Position numbers and translations under genes: made by a program. This document shows, piece by piece, positions 23,877 to 36,049 of a DNA stretch of 64,000 nt. The notes below the pieces were generated by a model. The model was not told where the DNA came from. It made no database searches and saw only the letters and a program-made list of their open reading frames with translations. The DNA is from Lichenostomus cassidix (lineage: Eukaryota > Chordata > Aves > Passeriformes > Meliphagidae): NCBI GenBank assembly GCA_008360975.2, contig CM039184.1:49132797-49196796 (forward strand), given 5' to 3'. Position 1 is the stretch's first letter. Every line of letters begins with the position of its first letter.

Positions 23877-24967
23877 TGTATTGGGCTTGCATGGCCACGT
23901 TTTGATAGCAGGGTTGTAAAGGTGTGGCTTCAGTGAGAAGCTGCCCAAAGCTTCCCCCATGTCCAGCAGAGTCAATGACAGATGCCTCCAGGACAGCTGT
24001 GCTGCTGGCCAAGGCTGGGCCAGTTAGAAATGGTGGTAACGACTCTGTGATAACATACTTAAGAAGGAAGAAAGGAAGTTATTGTGCAGATGTAATTGCA
24101 GCCAGAGAAGAGCAGGGTGAGAATATGTGAGAGAAACAACTCTGCAGACACCCAGGTCAGTGGAGGAGGGGCAGGAGGTGCTCCAGGCACCAGAGATTCC
24201 CCTGCAGCCTGTGGTGAAGACCAGGCTGAGGCAGCTGTGCCCCTGCAGCCCATGGAGCACCACAGGGATGCTGAGATCCACCTGCAGCCTGTGGAGGAGA
24301 CCCCTGCCAGAGCAGGTGGATGCCTGAGAGGAGGTTGTGGCTCCATGGGAAACCTGTGCTGGGCAGGGTGCTGGCAGGGAGCTGCAGACCCCAGGAGAGA
24401 GGATCCCAGGTGGGATCAGGTTTCCTGGTAGGACTTGTGACCCTGTGGGGACCCATGCTGGAAGAGCCTGTCCTTGAAGGACTGCACCCTGTGGAAGAGT
24501 GATGCATGTTGCAGCAGTTTGTGGAGAACTGTTGCCTGTGGGATATACTCCTGTTGGAGAAGTTCATGGAGAACTCTCTCCCATGGGAGAGACCCCACAT
24601 TGGAGCAGGGGAAGGACTGCTCTCCCTGAGCAGCAGCATGTGAAACAACATGTGGTGAACTGACCATAACCCCCATTCCCTGTCTCTCTGCACTGCTGGG
24701 GGAGGAGGTAGAGCTGGGAAGGAGGAAGGGGTAAGGGAATATGTTTTTCTCATTATCTTGCTCTGATTTTGTTAGCAATAAATTCAGTTAATATATCTAA
24801 TTCAAAACTGTTTTGCCTGTGACAGTATTTGGTAAGTGATCTCTCTCTGTCCTTATCTCAACTCATGTGTCCTTTGTGGTATTTTTTCTCCACTGTGCAG
24901 CTGTGGAAGGGAGTGATAGAGAAGCTTTGGTGGGTGTCTGGCATCCAGCCAGTGTCAACCCATGGTA
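23877..24967 (+). mobile_element. ERVL-type solo LTR, passerine family
   Basis: The 1091-bp element begins TGTATTGGGCTTGCATGGCC and ends near CATCCAGCCAGTGTCAACCC. I recognise its start, its GC-rich imperfect internal repeats of the 'CCTGCAGCCTGTGGAGGAGA' kind, the AATAAA near 24777 and the tail as an abundant passerine LTR. The flanks are GATAG (23872-23876) and GATGG (24968-24972), a 5-bp target duplication with one change, as expected for class III (ERVL) integration. No second LTR or internal gag/pol region adjoins it, so it is a solo LTR. A TTTAAGAAG near 24060 may be the core promoter. Open frames inside it are incidental. The family name is from memory. Confidence 0.85.
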
Positions 24968-24972
24968 GATGG

Positions 24973-26110
24973 GAAATCGAGGGAGGTAATTCTGCTCTTT
25001 GCTATTCTCTAAAATTCTTGTAATGCACCAGTTAGATACAAAGTGGAACTGTCAACAGATCAAAGTTGACTTTGCTGTGCAAAATAGTTTAGATGTGTCT
25101 GTTTATGTCTGTCAAAGATCCATATAATGTAAAAGTCATCTGACTTTGGTCAGTTAGGCATCCTAATGGAGTAATGCCAGGTTACTCCTAGGGGAAAACC
25201 AGGTCTTGGATCTTCCGGGTGATGGTTAAGGCTATCTAACTAGAGTAACCTATAGTTAAAGCTGCTAAACCTTTTATTTTCTTGACTGATGGGAAAATAG
25301 ATAAATTTTCAGATAATTTATTGATGATTTATTTGTTTAATTCAAGAATTTATTTTCCCATTTTATCATGTTTTATTATGTATGATTTTATATTACTTGA
25401 GTAGGACACAGGTTGATCTTTGGACATTTCATACATGCAGAGATCACAGGTTTTTATGTGTCCTGCCAGAATGGAGGAACAATTTTGGGTTTAATTTGGG
25501 TGATTGAGAGCTGTCTTAAAATATGGAGGATGTTAATACCCTTCTTTCACATTTGGGGAGTTTGCTTGTGTAATTTAGGATGTACTGTCAGGAATTAGAG
25601 TCCAATTCAAGTCTGACGTAACTCCATTGACTTACTGGAATTTCCACAGTCACAAATGACTCATAATGCTCAAAATTCAAAAACAAACTCCAAAAGCAAA
25701 CAATTTTGGGAAACAATGTTTGGTTTGGTTTGGTTTGGTTTGGTTTGTTGTTTTGGTTTTTTTTTTTTTCCCTTGCAGAGCTGGTATTGTATGAAAGAGA
25801 TATACTAGAAGAATTTGAAAAGCTAATGTAGAACTAAAAAATGTTGTATTTCTTTTACTCTAATGTTATTGAATACTTACTGGAAAATTAGCACATTTCA
25901 TTGCTGAATTGTGAGGCCCTGAAATGGCTTATCAGACAAAATGTAGAATTTAATTCATTTGACTGAAGAATGTACTGAAAATGGTAAGATACTGGTTCCT
26001 TCTCTTGCTGTTTGAAAAACCTTTGCAGACTCTGACCAGTTTTAACTAGCTGCCAACTTTAGCTGATTTTTGTAAATTAAAAATATCACTGTATATTAAA
26101 AGAAAAAAAA
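24973..26110. other. Anonymous DNA
   Basis: No gene is recognised. A weak trace of an old amniote repeat (TAACTCCATTGACTTACTGG) lies near 25620. Another stretch of low-complexity sequence is listed separately at 25719-25771. Confidence 0.4.
25719..25771 (+). repeat. (TTTGG)n microsatellite with poly-T tail
   Basis: TGGTT pentamers are repeated about six times, followed by a degenerate TTTG/T-rich run. Avian genomes contain many arrays of this kind. It is of no apparent functional relevance. Confidence 0.85.
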
Positions 26111-26490
26111 GAAGAACAAAGGCTGTGACAGCCTGAAGAAGAAATGGTGTCAGGAGACCTAAGAGCAGCCTCCTGAGCACTGGAGGTTACTGAGGAGGTG
26201 AAACTGAAGCTGAAGAACACAGTGTGGAAATGGGAGACAGTGGTTTCCTAAAAATGAGGTCATGGGGGAGGAGAATTCTAGCCAAAACAAGAATAAACAT
26301 TGTTTTGTTAAAAGGTTTTGGAATAAGTTGCCCAGAGAGGCTCTGAAATGTTTTCAAAAGGTTTTCAGGATCTGACTGGACAAAGTCTAGACAAATCCAT
26401 TCTAAGCTCAGAACCTGTTCTGAACAGGCATTTGGACTGAATCTCCTGAGGTCCTTTTCAGCCTGACCAAACCTATGATTCTTTGCTTCT
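26111..26490 (+). mobile_element. CR1 LINE 3' fragment
   Basis: Blocks typical of the CR1 3' end appear in order: GGAGACCTAAGAGCAGCCTC, then AAGTTGCCCAGAGAGGCTCT, then GGATCTGACTGGACAAAGTC, then GGACTGAATCTCCTGAGGTC, then CCTATGATTCT at the end. The middle is eroded. Only the non-coding tail region is present, as usual for 5'-truncated CR1 copies. The divergence points to an old insertion. Confidence 0.85.
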
Positions 26491-28036
26491 GCATTAAGTA
26501 CCACTGCTGGGGGAAGATAAGGATCATTATGTACTTTAAAATCAGCCTGTTCATGGCAACATCTAGCTATAAAACATTGTACTTGTTAAAAAGAAAACCT
26601 GAATGAGAACAAATTGCAAGTTAAAATTATCATAATGCAGACATTAACAACAAAGTAAAAGAATAGCCAGTGGCTACCATCTTACATACCTGTATGTAGT
26701 ACTTTATGCTCCAGCAAGAATGGCATCTGTTGGTTAAAAACAGAGAACAACTGCTATTCTCTATTTAACCAGCAAAAATTAATTATATTTTAATTTTACT
26801 GCATAGTCTAAGTATTAAAAGAAAAAAATCTTGGAAAATATGTATTTTCAAAAATATTTTTGTTATATCAGCATGTCTATTTTTTTAAACATAGCTGTTG
26901 TTTTCATGATACTTCCAAATTACTTTTGTAAAGCAATGATATTTAGAATTTCGGTGTATAGAAAAAAAAGATTAATGGGGTGATATCAAATACAGTGTGA
27001 CATATAGACCTCTTCTATGAAGTTTAATTTCTTTGCCTTCTACACAGATACCAAATAATGCCATTATTGATCCACCTATTTTAATGAAAAGTGATTTGAC
27101 ATAAAATTTTAATTACATACGTAGCAATACAGTTTCTGCAGTAAGGAAAATATATCTTTCTATCTGCAGAGCAAAATTCTATACTTATAAATTAATGAGA
27201 GAAAAATGCCTATTTGATGACTGTTGTTTTGACCACCTGTGCCTCACATGTCCAGCTGCAGTATGAAGGCTAGATGAAATTTCACTTATACAATATGGTC
27301 ATATTCTTTGAGACAGTACAGCCAGCAGAAACTTGAGATGAGGATTATCTTGTAGGTCTGGTTTTTCATCCTGGCTAGGGTGTGTTACCTTAATAAGTAA
27401 GCCAAATAATTACTTATTTACAGATTCAGCAAATAGTAAGGTCACACTGGCATTTCTGAGCAAAGAACGACACTGAACTGATTGGTTAAAGTGGCCTGAA
27501 TTTATCTGAAATACTCCAGCAGTAGTTATAAGTCAAGCAAAGCCCTATGGGATTTTAAAAGAAAAAGGTACTGGGATAGAAGGGGATGTGGCATTCAGAA
27601 CATCCAAAATCATGGCAGGTTTCTGCATAGGTATCCTGTCTACAGCTCAGTTGTTCAGGATTGAACAGCTCTACTGCTCTATGGTTCAGGATTTCATTAG
27701 GAAATAGTGAGTGACATTAAAATGATGTGAAAGAAACTGTTTCACAATATGTGCAAGTCTTTCAGTTGTGCTCATAGCTTCTTCAATACAATAGGAAAAG
27801 CATTTGTACAATATGTTTTGCCAAACACCTTAAAAATTCTTCATGAATGAGATAAAACTGTCACCAGAAAAACATTTTCCTGTCTAAGCTTTGAGGGAAA
27901 ACTCACCATTTCTGTTCCTTAATCTACATCACTTCATGCTAGTACTACGTTTTAAAAAAAGACCAGGTTCTTTTTAAGTCCTCAGGTTTTCAGTGTGCAT
28001 CTTGTAACAGTTTTGAAGGAATCAGGTTGTCAAAAA
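26491..28036. other. Anonymous AT-rich DNA
   Basis: No gene, RNA or recognisable repeat is seen. The sequence is AT-rich with frequent stops in all frames. Confidence 0.45.
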
Positions 28037-28041
28037 GTGGT

Positions 28042-28633
28042 AGTCATGGTTTCACCCCAGCTAGTAACTAAGTACCCCACAGCTGCTTACTGCACCCTGG
28101 CCCCCAGTCTGATGGGGATAAGATTTGGGGGAAAAAAGGTAAAACTTGTGGGTTGAGATAAGAACAGCTTAATCATAGGAATAAAATATAATAATAATAT
28201 TATAATAATTGTAATGGAAAGGGAGGCAACAAAAAGAACAGATAGCAAAATAAAACCCAAGTAACACAAGTGATGAACACTATAATTGTTCATCACCCAC
28301 TGACGAATGCCAGGCCTATCCCTGAGCAGCAATTGACCCCTCCTGGCAAATCTCCCACCCAGTTTATATATTGAATGTGACGCTCTGTGGTATGGAATAT
28401 GTCTTTGGCCACTTCAGGGCAACTGTCCTGGCCATGCTTCCTCCATGCTTCTTGTGCACTTCCTTGCTGGCAGAAGATGGGCAGCTTAAATGTCCTTGAC
28501 TTAGAATAAGCACTGCTTATCAACAACTTAAGCATCAGTGTGTTATCAACATTATTCTCATACTAAATCCAAACCCCAGCCCTATACCAGCTACTAGGAA
28601 AAGAAATAACTTTATCTAGCCAAAACCTGGACA
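28042..28633 (-). mobile_element. ERVL-type solo LTR, minus strand
   Basis: On the minus strand this 592-bp element begins TGTCCAGGTTTTGGCTAGAT, continues through the conserved 'CTAGTAGCTGGTATAGGGCT' and 'AGTATGAGAATAATGTTGAT' blocks, and ends with GGGGTGAAACCATGACT. This is the commonest avian ERVL LTR layout. It includes a TA-rich U3/R region and a TTTATCTCAACCCA-like tail, here seen as TGGGTTGAGATAAGAACAGC on the plus strand. The flanks are GTGGT (28037-28041) and GTGGG (28634-28638), a 5-bp target duplication with one change. No internal region adjoins it, so it is a solo LTR. Confidence 0.85.
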
Positions 28634-28700
28634 GTGGGGAATCAGTACATCACAGAAATTTTTCTCTGTTGGCATTTCTCGAGGCAAACTAGATTTAAAA

Positions 28701-28790
28701 TTTGTTTGTTTTGTGGGGTTTTTTGTTTGTTTGCTTGTTTGGGTTTTTTTGTGAGGGATTTTATTTTATTTTGTTTTATTTTATTGTTGG
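28701..28790 (+). repeat. T/G-rich low-complexity tract
   Basis: Mixed TTTG and TTTTA units run for about 90 bases on the plus strand. It lies just downstream of the LTR and is not part of it. Confidence 0.7.
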
Positions 28791-31539
28791 TAACGGAAGG
28801 AGGAAATAGAATTGAAATGTCTTTACATATATATCTATGCAGTACAAGCGCTGGAGTCAGGACCTCCTACTTGCCTTCTCAGTGCTGGGTCATTTACTAT
28901 CCCTCTTTGTATTTACATAAACCCTGTCTTTTAAATGTACAAATGCAGTGCACCTGTGTGTAACCTGTTCTACATGCTTTGGGAAAAATCTACTAACTTA
29001 AGTGGACTAACTGTATACTTATTTCAAATGGTGTTGGAGACTTTTTCAAGTACAGCACTACACCTATAGCATGTGAAGAGTATCTAAGTGGCCTTTATTT
29101 AATTAAAAACTACATATGGGTTAAAAGCTCTGGTATCAGTATAATTGGCAGTGAGATAGAACCTGTGAGATATAAAACGGAGATAGCAGGTATATGCAGG
29201 AGAGGTTAAACAAGGCTTCTGTTCACAAAATCTGCTTGCCTATATTGCCAGGTGATGTTGTTTAATTCTTACTTCTGGTCCTAAATGGCTGTGCCTGATG
29301 TCTCTGTCTTGTTGGGCTCTCTCCTTGTTTCACTAGAGATGCAGCAGCATCTGCACTGGTTTTAAAGGGACCATTTGGGACCATTTGTAGCAGTTATAAA
29401 GAAGGGCAAGATTACAACGGACACTAATTTAAATGAAAAGCAGTTGGGTATTTTATATGTCTGGGATGTAGGGATTTTCCATTTCAGCTCTTCTTCAGTT
29501 ATTTTCTTTATAATTTGATGAAAAGCATCACATACTCGCTAAAGGAATTTCTCTTTGTTGCAGCTCTGTGAAATAGGGAAGCATGATCATTTTCAGGAAA
29601 CTGGTAGTGTGAGCAGGGAAGGGTGAAAATTACAGTGTTTGAATCAGTAAATTCATTGTTAATTGTCCAAATGCCTATCTCAGTTTGAAATTGTGGATTT
29701 AGGCTTAAATGTTTCAAGAGGTCAAGAGCTGAACCTGGCTTTGTTGAAAACTTTGGGGAAAGCAGTGCACCATCCTTCCCCTCTTACATGCAGGTGTCCA
29801 CTTGGAATTCAGTTGTATTTGGTGGAGCAATAGAGATTTGATGGGCTTTGAGGATAGTGGACTTTTCCTAAGTAATCTCCTAAATTATGAACACAATGGT
29901 GAAATAGCCAAATACATTTATAAGTTGGTTTAGAAACTTCTTTCTCTCTACCATATGATAAAGACATATTAATAAATAATAGAAAAATGCCTGAGGCCAT
30001 GAGCATACTACTGTGGTTAGATAACATTGCTCAGAGTGTGCTCTGAGGAAACTGGTGATTTTTGAACTGTGCTTACCCAGCCACCACCACAGATCTTGGG
30101 CACAGAGACACCAGTGACATAACAACTGACTAGCTGTGCTTTTTGGGCTAGCTAGCTGGTGTGCTTGGCCACACCAACACCCTGGGCCTAGACTTAGCCT
30201 CTTCCAAGGTGGTTGGTTTCTGTGCGCATCACTGTCCTGAATAGTGGAGACAATTGCAATGTACCTTCATTCCTGTTTCCAAGCTGTGGAATGCCTGTTA
30301 GTATGTGTCGCTGTCTCTCTGTGTCTGAACAAAATTTGCTGTTACCCTTTCAATATTTTTTGTGACTGTCCTGTGACTGTTTTTGCCCAGTCATTCCTAG
30401 GTGCTTCAGCCATGTTCTGTCCCTTATGAGCCTCAGGGCAGGCACAGCCTCCCAGACCTGGAGAGAGGTGTGAAGGGTACCTTTCCCTCCCAACACTTTT
30501 GCACCAAATGTTCTCTGCATCAGATCCACACAGGAGGGTGTTCTGTCCCTCTGGACAGCCTGGCCCTCGCCTCTGCAGAGGCTGGTTATGTAACCTTGTG
30601 AGGCTAAATTCCAGTATCTATAGTAACATTAAACAGAAAAAAACCAGTTCCCAAAACAGGAAAAAGTTACTGAAAACTACCCAGAAATTAGATTTTCCCT
30701 CTCATGGGTCACATAAGCAGCAAAACATGGGTTGTTGGATCTATATAAACTGTAGATGAAATCCTTATCCCTACTGTGTCCTTTCACAGTATTGCAAGAG
30801 AGATGGAAGCAAGGAGTCTTTAGAGAGGAGACAGTGGACCTGGAACAGGAACAGACATAGAACCTTGTGGCACTTTCCAAAGATCCAAAGATGCTTTCAG
30901 AAACTTGGTAAGAGGGTTTTACTACGGATGGATGTGGGAAGAGCTGCGGGAATGTTGATAATGGCTGCCTTTTCAAGTGTATTGGTGCTGGGAGAGCACT
31001 GCTGCTCATGTGCCTGTTGAAGTGTCTGTCTGGGATGTCTGAATTACATGGGACTAAGAAGAGCAAGATTAGGAGAGCATGGCTTTTCAGTTTACTCTCC
31101 TCAGTCTACACGGAAGGCATGCTCTCCTCAGGCTTCTTTGGATCCCTTGTGAACAGCAAAGTTATTCTTGTAGTGAGTGCCTCTTAAAGGGAGGCATGAC
31201 AAAAGCAGATTCACATCAGTGAAGGAATGCCACCTTTGGTAAACAGTTATTTAGAAATACCAGCATAAAAATCTGCTGTAACGATTCTGAAGCTTATTTT
31301 TTAAAATAAATACAAGCTATATTTATATAGAATTAATTTACAAATAAAATACTTTATAAATAAACATGCTGTATTTATTTCTGCAGGCATCAAATCTCTT
31401 CTGTAATCTCTTTGGAGCAAACAATATCCAAAGTCTTCCTTTGGCCTCTTCCGTTGTGCCAGTTGCCATTTCTCCTCTTTATGAAGCAGTTGCAGACTAC
31501 ATCTAGGGAGGGCAATATATTGTGCATAAATAAAATAAA
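28791..31539. other. Anonymous DNA
   Basis: No gene is recognised. Part of 30100-30620 is less AT-rich and may be an old unrecognised repeat. A 10-bp unit GGGACCATTT is doubled near 29367. Open frames up to 129 codons lack known domains. Confidence 0.4.
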
Positions 31540-31612
31540 TAGGCCTTGACTAACTTCTAATAAAATGCCTGGACTAACTTCTAATAAATGGCCTGGACAA
31601 ACTGCTACTGGT
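31540..31612 (+). repeat. Short minisatellite, about 25-bp unit, 3 copies
   Basis: The unit GGCCTTGACTAACTTCTAAT, followed by AAAAT, recurs as GCCTGGACTAACTTCTAATA followed by AATG, and then as a diverged third copy GCCTGGACAAACTGCTACTG. The copies are adjacent and in the same orientation. Confidence 0.8.
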
Positions 31613-34600
31613 CAGGTGTGTATTCAATGAATAATTAGAAATTTAGAGTTTGGGGTTTTTGGAGTCTCCAGTTTTGTACAGAATATAGGTATTTTTCTTG
31701 GATAAGATTAATGGCTCTTACTTTTAATGCGATTTTTATCTTTTTGGTTTTTTGTTTTTCTATGCTTGAATACTTGACTTTTATAAAAGAAATGTGATAT
31801 AACTCTAGCATTATATTTGGGCACAAAGTTTAATCTCTTTTTGGAGTGTGCTTATCGTAAGAATTATAAATTCATAATACAGAAGTCTCAAATCAGAGCT
31901 TTTAATTATTTAGTTTCAGAGATAATAAAATGTGTCAGTTGTTTAAGATCTAATGTGAAAAGAGAAAAGGTGCTTTAATTTAAGAGTCAAACTATCAAGC
32001 TTTGAGGAGATACTATTTTACAAAATAAGACAGGTAAAATAACATTCATTTTCAAAAGCAGTTTAATTTCATTACCTTAGGGAAATAATTGTATAACTCA
32101 AAATACAAGTTAATGTTTCTCTCAAAAAGGTCTATAAACTTGCTTCAAAATTTGCCACTAAGTCTGAAATGCTTAAACTCTCAAATCTTCCAAATAAAAC
32201 TGTTGCAAACATTCGTCCTTTGGAGCTGGAAGTTCTCAGAAATAAGCACTTGAGAAAGTTAGAACCTCTTATATGGACACCATCAACTCAGAGAAGTCCT
32301 CAGTGACGTGCTTTCCCCCAGTACTCCAGAAACTAAGATCTACTCTGTTAATAAACTAGCTTTTAGTTACATGAATAATTAATAAAAACATCATCAATCC
32401 ATTTAAACCGTTTTAAGCAGTTATGATCAGGGCTGGGGAAGAGAGTTAAAGGCAAACAGAAAAAGGATCAGATGTGGAATAGTTTGACTATAAAGGTTAT
32501 AAATCTGTTTTCAGCTGTACAAAAACCCAAACCTAACAATAGTGATCTTGGCAGGTAGTAATGAAGAATTGGGAGGATCAGAAATTCTAGAGTGGAAAAT
32601 CAGCATACACACCCACTGGTCCAAATTCACTTATGTGCTAATAGCCCATTTCATACATAAATCCTATTTACATCCTTAAGTTGGAATAAAAGTTTAGAAG
32701 TAATTTCAAAGGCACTTGAGGAGAGAGAATTTCAGTCTTTGTGAAGTCTCCTACATTCTACAAAGACTTGGGTATGTTTCTAACCTAATATACTGCATAT
32801 ATTTCTATTATAATCAGTAATAATGTGTAAACTTAAAATGCTGACTGTAAAGGTTAGTAAGAATTGAAACCTAAACAAAGAAATGTAAGACATGAAGAAT
32901 AAATCATAAAGTCTGTCTTTCAAGTAGGTGTCAACAGTAATGGAGTAGTTAGCATAGGCACAGGGCTTTATATATCAAAACCTCTGTATGAGCAATGACC
33001 CACATTCTAAGTGCCACTATGTCAATGGTTCATAGGAAAAGCAAGGGATAACTTTGATAAGGTTTCTCTTCACTAAGCTTTATGTGTAAGTGAGTCGCCT
33101 CTGTTGTTACCTCCTATAGTTTACAGATGAAATAGCATGATGGGGTAAAACCAGCAAAATCTTCAGTTCTTAATTCTGAAATAATTAGGCACAAATCTTG
33201 AAATACATTGATTCTGTGAATACAGACTAAATTCTGCACTCACTTCAGCCGTGTTGCACCAAGAAGTTATTTGCCCCTGTGTATTTAGCAGAAGGTATCC
33301 TTGAGTTTGCCTAGTGATAACTGTAATTGAGAGAGAGCAAAGCAATGCAGGTCCTTTTTATGCCAGTGGCTCACACACTGAGGAACCTTGAAAACTCTCT
33401 TATTTCTCAGACAGGGTATCTGTGGAATTCCTGCTGTCTATGTGCAATGAATTCAGACGGAGATCTTAATACTGGCTTCCTTCAATCGAGTTTTGTTATG
33501 CACTTGGCATGCTTTCACACCCGAACCTCCCATCTGCAGCCTGCACCTGCATTGCTCAATATTTGACTCAAAGATCTCTGAGCTTCCTGGACCATTAAGG
33601 TGTCTCTTGGTTTGTGGCTTGCTGGTGTGGCTGTTGCTTCCCATAAGAAGAGAGTTTAAATGCAGTAAAACAGTGTAGATTTCCAGTTTCCTCAGTTTAG
33701 TTTCTGCTCACTGAAAAGAGCTCCTGTCTGGCATGCTGCAGCTTTTCCTCGGCATGAAGCACCCGGCAGGAAAAGCAGAGTGTAGCATTTACAACCTGAA
33801 ATTAAAATGCTGTTGCTTTGCATTCTTCCATTTTCTCATTCTTCACAGTAGCAGACTGAGTGAAGGGTTTACTGCTGTCTTTACCACAAACAAACCCACT
33901 ATTTTCTGCTCTCAGCTACTGAACTGATTGAAAGAGAGCAATTCCTTGTTTGTCTTATGACTCTTTCTGATAAGCTGGCAATAAGAATTCAGGACTCCCA
34001 TGCAGCCTCTTGTATGACACAGCTGAGCTTCTCCACGACATGTACTCCCCATCCAGCAGCTCATCGATTAGAGACACAGCAGGTATTTGCCCAGTGATTT
34101 TCTAACTACATTGCACCACAAATTATTCACCCTGGCTGTATAGCCATACCTCACCCTGGCTTTATCACCATACCTCTCCCTTCCTGATCTTGTCAGTCCT
34201 TTAGGCTTAGGAGGCTAAGTCCAGCTTGACAAAGTGAAAGATACTTCTTTGGAGTTCCCCTTTAGGTGCATACAAATTTCTGGTGAGCTGTATACTTCAT
34301 TAGTAAGAACAAATATTTCAGAATGAAGAGTTACTCCTAGAAATGATAAAATTGTGTGTGTGCACATGCAAATACTTCCAGGTACACTCAAACATATGTA
34401 AATATGTGTATTATTGCAAATACATACATAGTGGCTTGGATAACCTAACAACTCGAAGGTTTACTGGCCTGACTTTTATGTGTGGAAGGTGACATAGTAC
34501 TTGTGAAGGCTCAAGGTCTGCTCTGCACTAGAAAATATGTTTGCAGCTGGCAAGCCTTCCACAGTTATGATTAGAGGAAAGATTGCTTTTGCTCCATTCT

Positions 34601-36034
34601 TTGCTGGGAAAAAAAACCCCAAAACCAAATAAACGCTTTTCTGGTACAACTGTGTCTCCACTGGAATTTACTGAATTGAGAGCAGTCAAGTATCACTTAG
34701 AACTGCTCTGGATGCAGAACTTGACTGCGCTCTTCAATCTGGCTTGAAGGGGTTGGGGGGCATGGACTGGCCACCCAGTGACAGAAAATCCTTTGTATGT
34801 GGCCAATTTTTTTAGGCAAGGCACTAAAAGCAATTAATAACCCGTGTAAAACTGCTGTTGACATGTTTGCAGGCAACAAGTAGAAAGGTGTTTGTTGAAA
34901 GAGGCATAATTCTGTGGTCTTAGCACAGGATTGTGATTGAGGATCTCCTGTCTTCATCTTGTGACTTTGACAGTGATTGCCAGTCTGTCTTTTGACAGGT
35001 CATATATTCTCTATGTGCTTCTATTTACCTTTTCTGAAATGGGCTACAAAGTTTTACTTAGCTTTTAAGACCCAGAAGTAATTTGTTTCTTTTTACAAAA
35101 TCCTGTCAAGACAACAACCATCAATCATCAGACTCATCTACCTTTTGTTTCTGAGTATTAGGTGTCCTATCCATGCATTCACTGGAGAGAGACCTCTCCA
35201 GAGGGTGAGACCTCCCCATGTGTCAGTGTAAGAGAGGTTTTTCTTCTAGAAGAAATTTCCCCTTTCCAGTCATTATAGCAATAATCTAAATTATTGACTT
35301 AGGCTGACTTTTAGATGGCTACGATGAAGTGAAATGAACTCCATCCTAGAAGAACAGTTAAGATTGCTTATAGACTGTGCAAAGAATGCAGAGTTTGTGC
35401 TTCACATCTCCGGCCTCTGAAATGAAAAGACCTGTATGAATGAGAGTGATGAGTGTTTCCCGAGGGAACTGAAATATAAGCATTCTAACCCAAATTTGAA
35501 AAATTTAAGTAAAATCTTCCCGCAAAGGTGAGTTGTTTTCATTAATTAGGGGAATGGTCTGCAGGGCTGCTTGGAGCTTTCAAGTGGAACAGGAAAACAA
35601 GATCACAAAGTATTTCAGTAACTCAGGTGGCTGGCTAGGGAAGGGAAGATACAAAGCAAGAAAAATAGCAGTTACAGATATTATAATTGCTATGGAGCAA
35701 GGCCAGTGCAATAGTCCAATTGCAAGCCTGCTGCATCATTGGGAACTAAACAGAGGGAGAAGGTTTTAGGCCATCCATCCGAGCGGACCAGTAGAGACTC
35801 AGAAGTGCTCAGAAGTGACCTCAGCTGCAGGAGGCAGAATGCCAGCCACATTACTAACACAGACTCCTTTGCCAGCTGAGCTTTTTGGCAGCATTGGTGT
35901 CAGCAAAGCAAAACACGGCTTAATGAGATTGCAGGAGGAATGGCAGACAATGGCTGTAGGTGGGCAAGGCTTCTTTTCAGTAAACAATAGCTGCAGTTTC
36001 ACCATGTGGTGACAAGGTTGCAGATAGACCAGAA
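31613..36034. other. Anonymous AT-rich DNA
   Basis: No gene or clear transposon is seen. A 25-bp unit (TCACCCTGGCTGTATAGCCA, then TACC) is doubled in tandem at about 34127-34175. A TG/CA-rich patch lies at about 34352-34430. Confidence 0.4.
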
Positions 36035-36049
36035 AGTGACCCCTGGTGG
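36035..36049 (-). promoter_or_regulatory. Candidate CTCF binding motif, minus orientation
   Basis: The plus strand reads AGTGACCCCTGGTGG, which fits the reverse complement of the CTCF core (RSYGCCMYCTRSTGG) at 14 of 15 positions; A replaces the first C of GCC. Its orientation faces the candidate at 8027-8041 across the CpG island. Occupancy is inferred, not shown. Confidence 0.35.

Noticed and set aside
24096..24778. Open frames of 111-198 codons on both strands
   Set aside because: They lie within the ERVL-type LTR, which is non-coding; the GC-rich internal repeats keep frames open.
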